A DNA stretch of 64,000 nt from CAJXSN01 sp947492235 (GCF_042492175.1 NZ_CP170453.1:682001-746000), one strand, 5' to 3'; counted from the first letter of the stretch, positions 49,729 through 57,932 are shown. A program made the numbers and translations. The notes: generated by a model not told the origin, from the letters alone.

Positions 49729-49744
49729 TGGCACGCCGCATGCA
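49729..49744 (+). promoter_or_regulatory. sigma-54 (RpoN) promoter for the PEP-CTERM gene
   Basis: TGGCACG-CCGC-ATGCA matches the -24/-12 consensus TGGCACG-N4-TTGCW with one mismatch and correct GG-to-GC spacing (12 bp). Transcription would start near 49755, leaving a leader of about 60 nt. That leader contains a small hairpin (GCCTCG 49759-49764 with CGAGGC 49777-49782). RpoN with PrsK/PrsR controlling PEP-CTERM genes is known from other bacteria. Confidence 0.75.
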
Positions 49745-49816
49745 TCCCATCATTCCGAGCCTCGGTAACGTTTTGTCGAGGCAACACGATTAAGACTTGG
49801 ATGAAGGGGAATTGAT

Positions 49817-50371
49817 ATGCGTAACCTGAAACTGGCAGCGACCGGCGCCGCAGCAATCGCTGCTCTGGCAGTGGCCGCACCCGCCAATGCAACGATCTTT
49901 GAATACGGCATGACCGATGGCAGCGTGCTGACCATCAATACCGACACCAGCACCGGCACATGGGTCGGTTCGGACATCAACGCCGTTTTCACCAGCGACG
50001 ACTTTGCGACCTTTACCGGCGGCGCAAACCCCACCTTCAGCTCGATCCTCACATCGCTGGACGGAACCCGTCTGATCAACGGTCAGCTGGTCACCGACAA
50101 TCCGAAGAACATCGACACCACTCACCCGCAAAAGCTGATCGGCTGGGGCGACCGCTTCAACCTCTGGGCATGGTGGGGCGACCCGATCATCGGTGGCGAC
50201 TATGTCCGCAGCATCGATAGCTACTCGGCAACCGAAGTTCCGGCACCGGGCATGTTCGGCCTGTTCGCCATGGCTCTGGCTCTGCTCGGCTTCGGCCGCT
50301 TCCGCCGCGGCGGTGCAGCGCGCCGTCCCAAGGCTGTTAAGCAGGCCGGTCTGGTTCCGGCAGCAGCCTGA
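49817..50371 (+). CDS. PEP-CTERM sorting-domain protein, 184 aa
   Basis: This is an exported protein handled by an exosortase. The signal peptide ends AAPANA. The mature domain is Asp/Thr/Gly-rich (GSVLTINTDTSTGTWVGSDIN, GGANPTFSSIL, WAWWGDPIIGGDYVR). The C-terminal sorting signal is EVPAPGMFGLFAMALALLGFGRFRR: a P-x-P variant of the PEP motif, a membrane helix and an Arg cluster. A further 20 residues follow the Arg cluster, longer than the usual tail. AAGGGGA precedes the ATG. A sigma-54 promoter lies upstream, and the divergent TPR lipoprotein is a likely partner. The exosortase gene is not in this window. Confidence 0.88.
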   Translation: MRNLKLAATGAAAIAALAVAAPANATIFEYGMTDGSVLTINTDTSTGTWVGSDINAVFTSDDFATFTGGANPTFSSILTSLDGTRLINGQLVTDNPKNIDTTHPQKLIGWGDRFNLWAWWGDPIIGGDYVRSIDSYSATEVPAPGMFGLFAMALALLGFGRFRRGGAARRPKAVKQAGLVPAAA

Positions 50372-50383
50372 GCCCGATACGCG

Positions 50384-50884
50384 TCAGGCTGGTCTTGGTT
50401 TTCTGAGCCGGGCCAACAACTGACGCATCGACAGGCCGGATAGCGGATCGCGCCACGACGGAGCGATTGCGGCCACCGGACCAAGCACGAAACCCCGCTC
50501 GCGGAAACGCGGGTGGGGTATCGTCAATTCTGGGCCATACGATATCCCGCCCGACCAAACGACAATATCGAGATCGAGCGTGCGCGCCTGCCACGGCTGC
50601 CCTCGCCTGACCCGGCCGAAAACGCGTTCAATTTCTTGAAGGCAGCGCAGCATGAGGAGCGGCTCCAAAGCGGCCTCGACCAGTAGCGCACCGTTGGCAT
50701 AGGTCCGGCGGGACGGCCCGACAGGCGCACTGGCGATGATTGGTGCCTTGGCCAGAACCTCGACATTGCAGGCGTTCAGGGCAGCCGGCACCGCTGCAAG
50801 GACCGCTGCCGGCGAGCCATGGCGGGGATGGCGCTGGTTTGACCCTGTCGCGATAATATATTGATGGTTGGCCTGTTCACCCAT
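50384..50884 (-). CDS. folK: 2-amino-4-hydroxy-6-hydroxymethyldihydropteridine pyrophosphokinase
   Basis: HPPK adds pyrophosphate to the pterin in folate synthesis. Motifs are the N-terminal YIIATGSNQRHPRHGSP (nucleotide/substrate loop), SAPVGPSRRTYANGALLVE, LQEIERVFGRVRRGQPWQARTLDLDIV (metal-binding D-x-D region) and LTIPHPRFRERGFVLGPV. The frame is open to 51079, but the ATG at 50884 gives the normal length of 166 residues. It ends 12 bp after the PEP-CTERM stop on the other strand. folB and folP are not adjacent. Confidence 0.95.
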   Translation of the reverse strand: MGEQANHQYIIATGSNQRHPRHGSPAAVLAAVPAALNACNVEVLAKAPIIASAPVGPSRRTYANGALLVEAALEPLLMLRCLQEIERVFGRVRRGQPWQARTLDLDIVVWSGGISYGPELTIPHPRFRERGFVLGPVAAIAPSWRDPLSGLSMRQLLARLRKPRPA

Positions 50885-50925
50885 GCCGCAGGGTGTAGCC
50901 CGTTCGGCAGTGAGGGGGAACGGGC

Positions 50926-51789
50926 CTAGATATCTTCGCAGATGCGCCCGTACAGCTCTGGGCGGCGATCCCGGAAGAAGCCCATGCCCGCGCGGTGTTT
51001 GGCGGCCAGTTTCAGATCGAGCGTGGCGACCAGCACGCCCTCTTCCTCGCGGCCGAACTCCACGACCTTCTCGCCCCATTCATTGGTCACGAAGCTGTGG
51101 CCGTAGAACGCCTGCCCGTCCTCGGTGCCGATCCGGTTGGCCGCGATCACCGGCATGCAATTGGACACCGCATGCCCCTGCATCGCGCGTTGCCACATCG
51201 CCGATGTGTCGAATTCGGCATCATAGGGCTCGGACCCGATAGCGGTGGGGTAAAACAGCATCTCGGCCCCCATCAGGGCCATCACCCGCGCCGCCTCCGG
51301 ATACCATTGGTCCCAGCAAATGCCGACACCGATGCGCACCGTCTGGTCGCCTGCGGGGATGTCCCACACACGAAACCCGCCATTGCCGGGGCGGAAATAG
51401 AATTTTTCCTCGTAGCCCGGTCCATCGGGAATGTGGCTCTTGCGATATACGCCCATTACCTCGCCGCGCGGGTCGATCATCGCCAGCGAGTTGTAATAGT
51501 GCTGGCCATCGCGTTCGAAAAAGCTGGTGGGAATGGCCACGCCAAGGCGTTTCGCAAGCTTCGCCATCGCCTGCACATTGGGGTGATCATTCACCGGACG
51601 GGCTCGCTCGAACAGCGCCTCGTCCTCGGTCTTGCAGAAATACGGACCGTCAAACAACTCGGGCGGGAGGACGATATCCGCCCCCCGCCCTGCTGCGTCT
51701 GCGACGAGGTCGCTCACTGCCTCGATATTGGCCCGGTCATCAGGATCGCCCAAGGCCAGCTGGAGCGCAGCAACGGTGATGTCGGCCAT
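50926..51789 (-). CDS. aguB: N-carbamoylputrescine amidase
   Basis: This nitrilase-superfamily hydrolase of 287 residues converts N-carbamoylputrescine to putrescine. The catalytic triad is visible: Glu44 in LPPELFDGPYF, Lys117 in GVYRKSHIPDGPGY, and Cys158 in GVGICWDQWYPEAAR. The GPGYEEKFYFRPGNGGF and AMWQRAMQGHAVSNCMPVIAANRIG segments are characteristic of AguB rather than of general nitrilases. Agmatine deiminase (aguA), its usual partner, is not in the window. It lies 41 bp upstream of folK in the same orientation and may share a transcript. Confidence 0.94.
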   Translation of the reverse strand: MADITVAALQLALGDPDDRANIEAVSDLVADAAGRGADIVLPPELFDGPYFCKTEDEALFERARPVNDHPNVQAMAKLAKRLGVAIPTSFFERDGQHYYNSLAMIDPRGEVMGVYRKSHIPDGPGYEEKFYFRPGNGGFRVWDIPAGDQTVRIGVGICWDQWYPEAARVMALMGAEMLFYPTAIGSEPYDAEFDTSAMWQRAMQGHAVSNCMPVIAANRIGTEDGQAFYGHSFVTNEWGEKVVEFGREEEGVLVATLDLKLAAKHRAGMGFFRDRRPELYGRICEDI

Positions 51790-51820
51790 ATTGCGTGCGC
51801 CCCTCTCGCCTGATGGCGCG

Positions 51821-52789
51821 TCAGGAAGCCTTGCGGAACAGCAAGGTCATCCGGTCGCTTTCGCCAATTGCTTCATATTGCGCGCGGTTCTCGTCGCCAT
51901 AACGAAGCACCGGCGGCAGCGTCCACACGCCGCCTTCCCAATTCGCGGGATCGCGCGGGTTGGCGTTCACTTCGCTGGTGCCGACCAGTTCGAAGCCGTG
52001 TAGCTGGAACATCGCGATGACGTCGGCTTGGCGCATATAACCGCGGGCCGGATTGACATCGCTCCAAGAGGCGCTGGACGGGGCGCGGTGCTGGACAACG
52101 CCGACCATCCCGTCATCGGCCAGCAGCGTGCGCATTGCGCCCAGCGTGCTGTCGACCTCGTCATTGTTCCACAGGCCGTGCATGGAGCGGAAGATCAACG
52201 CACGGTCCACGGTGCCAGCCGCATCTTCAGGGATCTCGTCGATTTCGAAAGCAGTAACTTCGTCCGTGCTGGTGCCCGTCATGTCCGCGACACTCGCTTT
52301 GAAACGGGAGGTCCAGCTTTTCGCGCGCTGCTCGGCTTCGGCACTGTTGTAGGTGCGCGCATCGCTGTCATTGTTGAGCGCGACATACGTGCCCTCTGCC
52401 GCCAGATATGGCGCAAGGACACGGGTGTACCAGCCGCCACCGGGACCATATTCAAGGACGGTCATCTGCGGGCCAACGCGGAAGAATTCCAGCGTCTCGG
52501 CAGGGTTGCGATACTGGTCGCGGGCGCGGTCACCATCGCGGCGCGTGTCGGCCAGAATGACGTCGATCGTTGGCGCCGCTGTCTCCACGGCGGTTTCAGC
52601 TGCGACAATGTCTTCGGCCGGGACCGTGGTCGACGTTTCTTCTTCGGCGGTCTGTTCGGGGCCTAGAACGCGGTTCAGGATGGAACCGAGAATGCGCTCG
52701 CCGGTCGAGGGCTGACGGGTTTCCTGCGCCACAGCCGGAACCGCGATGGCCGCTGCACACAGCGCAGCCGTAATGGTGGTGAATTTCAT
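51821..52789 (-). CDS. exported SAM-methyltransferase-like protein, 322 aa
   Basis: The ATG at 52789 (GGGAG seven bases upstream) starts a signal peptide MKFTTITAALCAAAIAVPAVA cut before QETRQ. After an acidic linker comes a Rossmann methyltransferase core: FRVGPQMTVLEYGPGGGWYTRVLAPYLA (SAM-binding loop), TYVALNNDSDA, DRALIFRSMHGLWN, and GMVGVVQHRAPSSASW followed by a final sheet. The family (COG4798-like exported methyltransferases) is found in many proteobacteria but its substrate is unknown. A methyltransferase with a cleavable signal peptide is odd because SAM is cytosolic. It diverges from msrA. Confidence 0.88.
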   Translation of the reverse strand: MKFTTITAALCAAAIAVPAVAQETRQPSTGERILGSILNRVLGPEQTAEEETSTTVPAEDIVAAETAVETAAPTIDVILADTRRDGDRARDQYRNPAETLEFFRVGPQMTVLEYGPGGGWYTRVLAPYLAAEGTYVALNNDSDARTYNSAEAEQRAKSWTSRFKASVADMTGTSTDEVTAFEIDEIPEDAAGTVDRALIFRSMHGLWNNDEVDSTLGAMRTLLADDGMVGVVQHRAPSSASWSDVNPARGYMRQADVIAMFQLHGFELVGTSEVNANPRDPANWEGGVWTLPPVLRYGDENRAQYEAIGESDRMTLLFRKAS

Positions 52790-52891
52790 CAAATGTCTCC
52801 CTGTTGCCCGAGTCAGGCAATATTTTTCGCGGCCCGCCATGGATGACAAGCCTGCTCACACTACCTACTTTGCTCGCATAGGAGAGTTCCC

Positions 52892-53428
52892 ATGAACACA
52901 ACAGAAACTGCAATTTTCGCTGGCGGATGCTTCTGGTGCACCGAGGCTGTATTCAACGATGTGATCGGCGTGAGCCATGTGGAAAGCGGCTATATCGGCG
53001 GCGAGACCGAGAACCCGACTTACAAGCAAATCTGCACGGGGCGAACCGGCCATGCCGAGGCGGTGAAGGTCGATTACGATCCCGCAACGGTCAGCTACGC
53101 CCAGATTCTCGACATGTTCATGGGCACGCATGATCCCAGCCAGCTCAATCGGCAGGGCAACGATATCGGCACCCAGTATCGCAGCGCGATCTTCCCGCTT
53201 GACGATGCCCAGCGCGCCGAGGCCGAGGCGGCGATCGCCCGCTGGAATGCCGATAATGGCGGCAGTGCAGTGACTACGATCGAAGGCCCGGCGACCTGGT
53301 ATCCGGCCGAAGATTACCATCAGGATTATTGGCAGGGAGAAGGCCAGCGCAATCCCTATTGTCAGGCCCTGATCCCGGCCAAGCTCATGAAATTGCGCAA
53401 GAGTTTCGCGCAATATGTCACCGACTAG
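52892..53428 (+). CDS. msrA: peptide-methionine (S)-S-oxide reductase
   Basis: MsrA repairs oxidised methionine. The catalytic cysteine is Cys13 in GGCFWCTEAVF, and the substrate-pocket motif is SGYIGGETENPTYKQICTGRTGHAEAVKVDYDP. Other family motifs are FMGTHDPSQLNRQGNDIGTQYRSAIF and AEDYHQDYWQGEGQRNPYC. It is 178 residues with no signal peptide, so cytosolic. AGGAGAG precedes the ATG. The stop TAG overlaps the stop of the convergent DM13-like gene within the tetranucleotide CTAG. No msrB is adjacent. Confidence 0.96.
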   Translation: MNTTETAIFAGGCFWCTEAVFNDVIGVSHVESGYIGGETENPTYKQICTGRTGHAEAVKVDYDPATVSYAQILDMFMGTHDPSQLNRQGNDIGTQYRSAIFPLDDAQRAEAEAAIARWNADNGGSAVTTIEGPATWYPAEDYHQDYWQGEGQRNPYCQALIPAKLMKLRKSFAQYVTD

Positions 53429-53895
53429 CGGTATTTCGCTGCCGTGATGAATTCGCCGAAGGTCTCGCACCATACAACTACAGTGGTATAACCTTCGACG
53501 TCGACGCCGTCCGGAACATCCAGCAGGAACCCGTCGAAGCTTTTCACCGCGCCGATCCGCACAGCGTCCTGTTTTACCGGTTCGAATTCGTCTTCGTGTT
53601 CGACGAAATCCTTCGTCAGATAGACCATGTAGTCCGGCCCGGGCGCCAGCTCACCCTGATGGGCGATGCGCTCGGGCGAGACACTGATCGTGCCTTCGCC
53701 CCAATGCAGGGCATCGCTGCCGCGCAGGTCACGGGTCAGCTGGGCCGAATATTCTGCCTGCTGCACTTCTTGTTCCAACACCGCTGCATCCGGCGCGGAT
53801 TCCGCGGTCAGGATGGGCAGGAAGAAAACGCCCAGTGCGAAGCCGATGCCGAGAACGGCACCGTGCGAGAAAAGAAGTAGGATGATCTTTTTCAT
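53425..53895 (-). CDS. membrane-anchored DM13-domain-like protein, 156 aa
   Basis: From the ATG at 53895 (an upstream open stretch lacks coding signs) the product has an N-terminal helix (IILLLFSHGAVLGIGFALGVFFLPIL). A DM13-like electron-transfer/adhesion domain follows: GEGTISVSPERIAHQGELAPGPDYMVYLTKDFVEHEDEFEP, VRIGAVKSFDGFLLDVPDGVDVEGYTTVVVWCETFGEFITAAKY. The single C-terminal Cys in VVVWCETFGEFI matches the conserved cysteine of DM13 domains. It is predicted to be inner-membrane anchored and periplasmic. It shares a 4-bp tail-to-tail overlap with msrA. The function in bacteria is not defined. Confidence 0.85.
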   Translation of the reverse strand: MKKIILLLFSHGAVLGIGFALGVFFLPILTAESAPDAAVLEQEVQQAEYSAQLTRDLRGSDALHWGEGTISVSPERIAHQGELAPGPDYMVYLTKDFVEHEDEFEPVKQDAVRIGAVKSFDGFLLDVPDGVDVEGYTTVVVWCETFGEFITAAKYR

Positions 53896-53971
53896 GAAAG
53901 CGGCCTCCCGAGCCCGATGTGAAATGTGAGCCTGTGCCGGCTGGTCCGTCCGACTGCCGCGAAAGGTTACG

Positions 53972-55246
53972 CTATTTCTTCCACCGCGCCACAAAGAACC
54001 CGTCCAGTCCGCCATGTTCGGCCAGCATTCCGGGATCGGTGCGCAGCCAGCCTTCGGGGGTGGGCTGCAATCCGGCGGGCAATTCGCTCGCGCTAATCGG
54101 CAGCGGGTCGAGCGCAACTCTGGCGGCCTGCGCCGCGCCTTCCCCTTCCTCCAGCGAGCACACCGCATAGACCAGCGTGCCGCCTTCGGGCAGCCAACCT
54201 ACAGCGCGCCTCAGAAGCGCGGCCTGCAAAGTGGTTGTCTCGGACAGCTCATCCTCACCGATCCGGTGCAGCACATCAGGATGGCGGCGGCAGGTGCCGG
54301 TTGCAGTGCAGGGCGCGTCCAGCAGAATGGCATCGAACGCCTTGCCCGGCGTGTAGGCCAGCGCATCGGCAACCACGATCTCCGCCTCCAGCCCGTTGCG
54401 CTGCAGATTTTCGCGCAGGCGCTCCAGCCGCCTTTCATTGATATCGAGCGCTGTGACTTGCCATCCGGCGGCCGCCAGTTGCAGCGTCTTGCCGCCCGGC
54501 GCCGCGCACAGATCGAGCACGCGCTTTCCTTCGCCTCTACCAAGCAACGAAGCGGGCAAGGATGCTGCCAGATCCTGCACCCACCATGCGCCCTCTTCGT
54601 AACTGGGCAGCCGGTCCACCGGTGTCCCGCGCGGCAGACGCAAATGGCCGGGCGCAAGCGACACTGCGCCCATACCCTCCGCCCGCTCCCGCGTCTCGGC
54701 CGACTTCTTCAATTGCAGATCGAGCGGCGGCGGGCTCGCCAGCCCTGCGGCAATCGCGGCTGCTCGTTCGCCCCACCGCGCCTGCACATTTTCGGGCAGA
54801 GTGGGCACATCGGGCAGGGCCGCATTCCGCTTCAGCAGCGCGGAGAACACGCCGTGCGCCAGCCGCCGCTGCCCCCCTGTCAGCAGCGGCAGGGCCGAAG
54901 CAATCACCGCATGCGGCGGCGTCTCCAGGCGCAGCGCCTGGGCCAGCATGATCCGCAGCACGCTGCGTGTTTTGGCATGTGGGTCGAGCGGTTTCTTGGT
55001 CGCACCATCGATCAGCGTGTCGAGATCGACCAGCCAGCGCAGGCTTTCGCCCGCAATCGCTTTCGCATGGGCCTTGTCCGCCGGTCCTTTGAGGGCAGAC
55101 AGGCAATAGGCTCCGGCTTTCTCCAACGTCTCGCCCTTGATCAGCACCGCCTCCAGCAGCCGCATCGCCGCCCGCCGCGCGGGCAGGCCGGTGGCGGTGT
55201 CGTCAAGGTGTGGCGGCGAAGAGGGTGCAGGCGCGTTCATGGCCAT
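53972..55246 (-). CDS. rsmB: RsmB/NOP-family rRNA (cytosine-C5) methyltransferase
   Basis: This 424-residue protein has an N-terminal NusB-like helical RNA-binding domain (about 20-150; ARRAAMRLLEAVLIKGETLE, LRWLVDLDTLIDGATKKPLD). A Rossmann methyltransferase follows. Motif I is VLDLCAAPGGKTLQLA, motif II is TALDINERRLERLRENL, motif IV is LLDAPCTATGTCRRHPDV with one catalytic Cys, and motif VI is LVYAVCSLEEGEG with the nucleophile Cys. The closest characterised function is m5C967 of 16S rRNA (RsmB), though sphingomonads carry more than one paralogue. It diverges from the SDH assembly factor at 55298. Confidence 0.9.
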   Translation of the reverse strand: MAMNAPAPSSPPHLDDTATGLPARRAAMRLLEAVLIKGETLEKAGAYCLSALKGPADKAHAKAIAGESLRWLVDLDTLIDGATKKPLDPHAKTRSVLRIMLAQALRLETPPHAVIASALPLLTGGQRRLAHGVFSALLKRNAALPDVPTLPENVQARWGERAAAIAAGLASPPPLDLQLKKSAETRERAEGMGAVSLAPGHLRLPRGTPVDRLPSYEEGAWWVQDLAASLPASLLGRGEGKRVLDLCAAPGGKTLQLAAAGWQVTALDINERRLERLRENLQRNGLEAEIVVADALAYTPGKAFDAILLDAPCTATGTCRRHPDVLHRIGEDELSETTTLQAALLRRAVGWLPEGGTLVYAVCSLEEGEGAAQAARVALDPLPISASELPAGLQPTPEGWLRTDPGMLAEHGGLDGFFVARWKK

Positions 55247-55297
55247 GGCGGTTAGGCCCTATTGAAACCACTGGCCAGCCTGCGCATTGTATGAAGT

Positions 55298-55468
55298 ATG
55301 GAACGCGCAACAAAACGGCCCGAAGGTTTCAAGAAGCCCGCCCACTGGACGAGCGAACCCCCGCCCGCGCCCCAGCCCATCGATGCCAGCGAGAAAGACC
55401 CCGATGGCCTCAGCCCGACCCGCTATGGGGACTGGGTGAAGGACGGGATTGCGATCGATTTTAGTTAG
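55298..55468 (+). CDS. succinate dehydrogenase assembly factor 4 (DUF1674) family, 56 aa
   Basis: This gene is short and easily missed. The product starts MERATKRPEGFKKPAHW and ends DPDGLSPTRYGDWVKDGIAIDF. That ending is the diagnostic DUF1674/SDHAF4 signature (xPTRYGDWxxKGxxxDF). SDHAF4-like proteins help load FAD and protect flavinated SdhA during succinate dehydrogenase assembly. The stop TAG overlaps the stop of the convergent P450 gene by four bases (55465-55468). No sdh gene is nearby. Confidence 0.9.
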   Translation: MERATKRPEGFKKPAHWTSEPPPAPQPIDASEKDPDGLSPTRYGDWVKDGIAIDFS

Positions 55469-56850
55469 AGCTTCACCAGCTTGATCCGCAGCCCGTCCTT
55501 CGGTTTCGGGATGGGCCATGCCTGCCAGTCAGGGTCTTTGTCTCCCGCCAGCTCGACGCGGTAATTGGTCAGCAGATGCGCCATCAGCACTTTGATCTGC
55601 ATATAGGCAAAATGCAGGCCGAGGCACATATGCGCGCCGCCGCCGAACGGCACCCACGCATATTTGTGCCGCGCCTTTATCTTTTCCGGCGTGAAACGCA
55701 TCGGATCGAAGGTGTCGGGATCGGGCCAGTGCTGCGGATCGTGATGCACGTAATGGGTGTTGATCCCCACCGCTGCTCCGGCGGGAATGCGGTATCCGCC
55801 AAATTCAAACGCCTTCAGCGCGCGGCGCGGGGTGGAGGGCACGGGCGGCACCATGCGCAGCGCTTCCTTGAAGGCCATCTCGGTCAGTTCCACCGATCCC
55901 AGCGCATCGTAATCCAGCATGCCGGTATCGTCGGTCGCCGCGCGCAATTCCTCACGTAGCTTCTCCTGCCATTCGGGATGCTTCGCCAGCAACCAGACCA
56001 GTGACGTGCCGCTGGAGGTGATGGTGTCGTGTGCGGCCATCATCAGGAAATTCATGTGATCGGCCACTTCGTCGACCGGCAGCAGCGAACCATCCTCGCG
56101 CGTGGCGGTCGCGAACTGGCTGAACATGTCCTGCCCGCCGCCTTCGGCCCGGCGGCGCTCGGTTTCCCGGCTGAAAAACTCGATCAGGAATTTGCGGCCC
56201 TCGGTCCCCCGGCGCATTTGTGTGAACGGCAAGGGCCTGCGCACCGGCGCTACAGACGCCTGCACCGCATCGACAAAGGCCTGGTTGATTGCATCGGCTT
56301 CCGGACCGAACGGCAGGCCGATAAAGCTTTCCGCCGCCAGATCGAGCGTCAGCTGTTTGATTGCGGGGTAGAAGGTCATGTTCCCTTCGCCCCACGCCTT
56401 CACCTGCCGCGCGATCCCCGCGTTGAGCTGGCCGGCATAGTGCCGCATCGGGCCGGGCTTGAACGCAATCGACAGGGCCCGCCGGTCCATCCGGTGATGG
56501 TCGAAATCCATCAGCATCAGGCCGCGCGGGAACAGCTTGTCGAGGATCGGGCCCCAGCCCTGCTCGCTGGAGAAAATCTTCTCGCGGTCGAACAGCATCA
56601 GCTCGTTCGCATCCGCGCCAACCATCGCGACTTGCCAGCCGCCGAAGCTGCGGACCTTGTAGACCCGGCCATATTTCTCGACCATCCGGCGAGTGAATTC
56701 ATGCGGGCCGGACAGCTGCGTGAAGGTGTGTCCGACCAGCGGATAGCCGCCCTCGCCCGGAATATGGGCGAGATCATCCTCGGTCATGCGCTGCTCGCTC
56801 CAGTGTGCGGGAGCGGGGGCCTCGGGAGAGTGAGCTGCGAGCGTCGCCAT
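55465..56850 (-). CDS. cytochrome P450, 461 aa
   Basis: This is a soluble bacterial P450. Helix-C/substrate residues appear in MDFDHHRMDRRALSIAFKP. The I-helix oxygen-activation site is MMAAHDTITSSGTS. The ExxR is FKEALRMVPPVPSTPRR, the helical PERF-type segment is FDPMRFTPEK, and the haem loop is FGGGAHMCLG with the Cys ligand near 399. The general look is of the fatty-acid/sterol type CYP class, but the substrate is unknown. GAGGA precedes the ATG. It is the last gene after apbC, the Mo-hydroxylase and hemH on the minus strand and has a palindrome just upstream, so it may also be switched separately. Confidence 0.95.
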   Translation of the reverse strand: MATLAAHSPEAPAPAHWSEQRMTEDDLAHIPGEGGYPLVGHTFTQLSGPHEFTRRMVEKYGRVYKVRSFGGWQVAMVGADANELMLFDREKIFSSEQGWGPILDKLFPRGLMLMDFDHHRMDRRALSIAFKPGPMRHYAGQLNAGIARQVKAWGEGNMTFYPAIKQLTLDLAAESFIGLPFGPEADAINQAFVDAVQASVAPVRRPLPFTQMRRGTEGRKFLIEFFSRETERRRAEGGGQDMFSQFATATREDGSLLPVDEVADHMNFLMMAAHDTITSSGTSLVWLLAKHPEWQEKLREELRAATDDTGMLDYDALGSVELTEMAFKEALRMVPPVPSTPRRALKAFEFGGYRIPAGAAVGINTHYVHHDPQHWPDPDTFDPMRFTPEKIKARHKYAWVPFGGGAHMCLGLHFAYMQIKVLMAHLLTNYRVELAGDKDPDWQAWPIPKPKDGLRIKLVKL

Positions 56851-56868
56851 GGTCGGTCCTCTTTCGAT

Positions 56869-56886
56869 ACTTACAGCGGTGTAAGT
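56869..56886. promoter_or_regulatory. palindromic operator upstream of the P450
   Basis: ACTTACA-GCGG-TGTAAGT is a perfect 7-bp inverted repeat in the 35-bp gap between hemH and the P450, ending on the first base of the hemH stop. The TTACA-N4-TGTAA pattern is typical of TetR-family operators controlling P450s (inference). No TetR gene is in the window. Confidence 0.6.
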
Positions 56887-57932
56887 TATTTCGGGACAGG
56901 AATCCAGCCCGACAATTCCTGGCGGATCAATGTCTCGATCATATCCATGCCGGGCTTGCTGTCATTGAGACAACTCAGCGCCGCAAAATGCGTGCCGCCG
57001 CCTTGCAGAAATTCGTCCCGCCCTTCCAGCGCGATCTCTTCCAGCGTTTCCAGACAATCGGCGGAAAAGCCGGGCATCGCCACCGCCATGCGTTTGGTGC
57101 CTGCTTCCGCTTCGGCCTCGATGGTCACATCGGTGCTCGGCTCCAGCCACTTTGCGGGGCCGAAGCGGGACTGGAATGTCGTGACGATCCGCAGATCGCT
57201 CCACGCCGGTTTGGCCTTGATCCGCTCGCCCAGCAGGCGCGCGGTCTTGTGGCAGTGGCAATGATAGGGATCGCCCAGCTCCAGCGTGCGCTGCGGCATG
57301 CCGTGAAAGCTGAGCAGCAGAACTTCGGGTGTGAAATCGAGCGCGTCCAGTTGCCCCACGAGATCGCTTTCCAGCGCGTCCAGATAGGCCGGGTGATCGT
57401 GATAGGGCGGCAGGGTCCTGAGGCTCATCTGCCAGCGCAGATCCTTCAGCGTATCCGCCGCCTTGTCGACCACGGTCGCCGTGGTTGCGCCCGAATATTG
57501 CGGATAGAGCGGGGCCAGCAGAATGCGTTCGCACCCCGCATCCATCATGCCGCGCAGCTTTTCGTCGATGGACGGCGTGCCGTAGCGCATCGCCCAGTCC
57601 ACCATCACCGCGCCGCCCAGCCGCACTTGCAGGGCATTGGCCTGCCGCTTGGTAATCGCGGCGAGCGGCGATCCGTCCTCGCTCCAGACTTTCTTGTAAG
57701 CGGCGGCGCTTTTTTGCGGGCGGGTGTTCAGGATGATCCCGCGCAGGATCGGCTGCCACGCAATGGGCGGAATCTCCACCACCCGCCTGTCGGACAGAAA
57801 TTCTGCCAGATAGCGTTTTACCGACGGCGTATCGGGCGCATCGGGCGTGCCCAGATTGACGAGCAGGACGCCCACGCGCCCGCTTTCCACGGGCGGATGA
57901 TCTGCGGGGAGGTGCTGTTCCTGCCAAGTCAT
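56886..57932 (-). CDS. hemH: ferrochelatase
   Basis: HemH inserts Fe(II) into protoporphyrin IX, the last step of haem synthesis. Motifs are VGVLLVNLGTPDAPDTPSVKRYLAEFLSD at the N-terminus and ILLAPLYPQYSGATTATV. The catalytic-His region is VLLLSFHGMPQRTLELGDPYHCHCHKTARLL, and FQSRFGPAKWLEPSTD and MPGFSADCLETLEEIALEG follow. It has 348 residues, normal length. It is in a same-strand run with a molybdenum hydroxylase and a P450, so haem supply sits directly beside a haem enzyme. Confidence 0.96.
   Translation of the reverse strand: MTWQEQHLPADHPPVESGRVGVLLVNLGTPDAPDTPSVKRYLAEFLSDRRVVEIPPIAWQPILRGIILNTRPQKSAAAYKKVWSEDGSPLAAITKRQANALQVRLGGAVMVDWAMRYGTPSIDEKLRGMMDAGCERILLAPLYPQYSGATTATVVDKAADTLKDLRWQMSLRTLPPYHDHPAYLDALESDLVGQLDALDFTPEVLLLSFHGMPQRTLELGDPYHCHCHKTARLLGERIKAKPAWSDLRIVTTFQSRFGPAKWLEPSTDVTIEAEAEAGTKRMAVAMPGFSADCLETLEEIALEGRDEFLQGGGTHFAALSCLNDSKPGMDMIETLIRQELSGWIPVPK

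Noticed and set aside
54014..55255. A 413-codon open frame opposite the RsmB-type gene
   Set aside because: Arg/Gln/His-rich antisense translation with no domain; the methyltransferase motifs are clear on the other strand.
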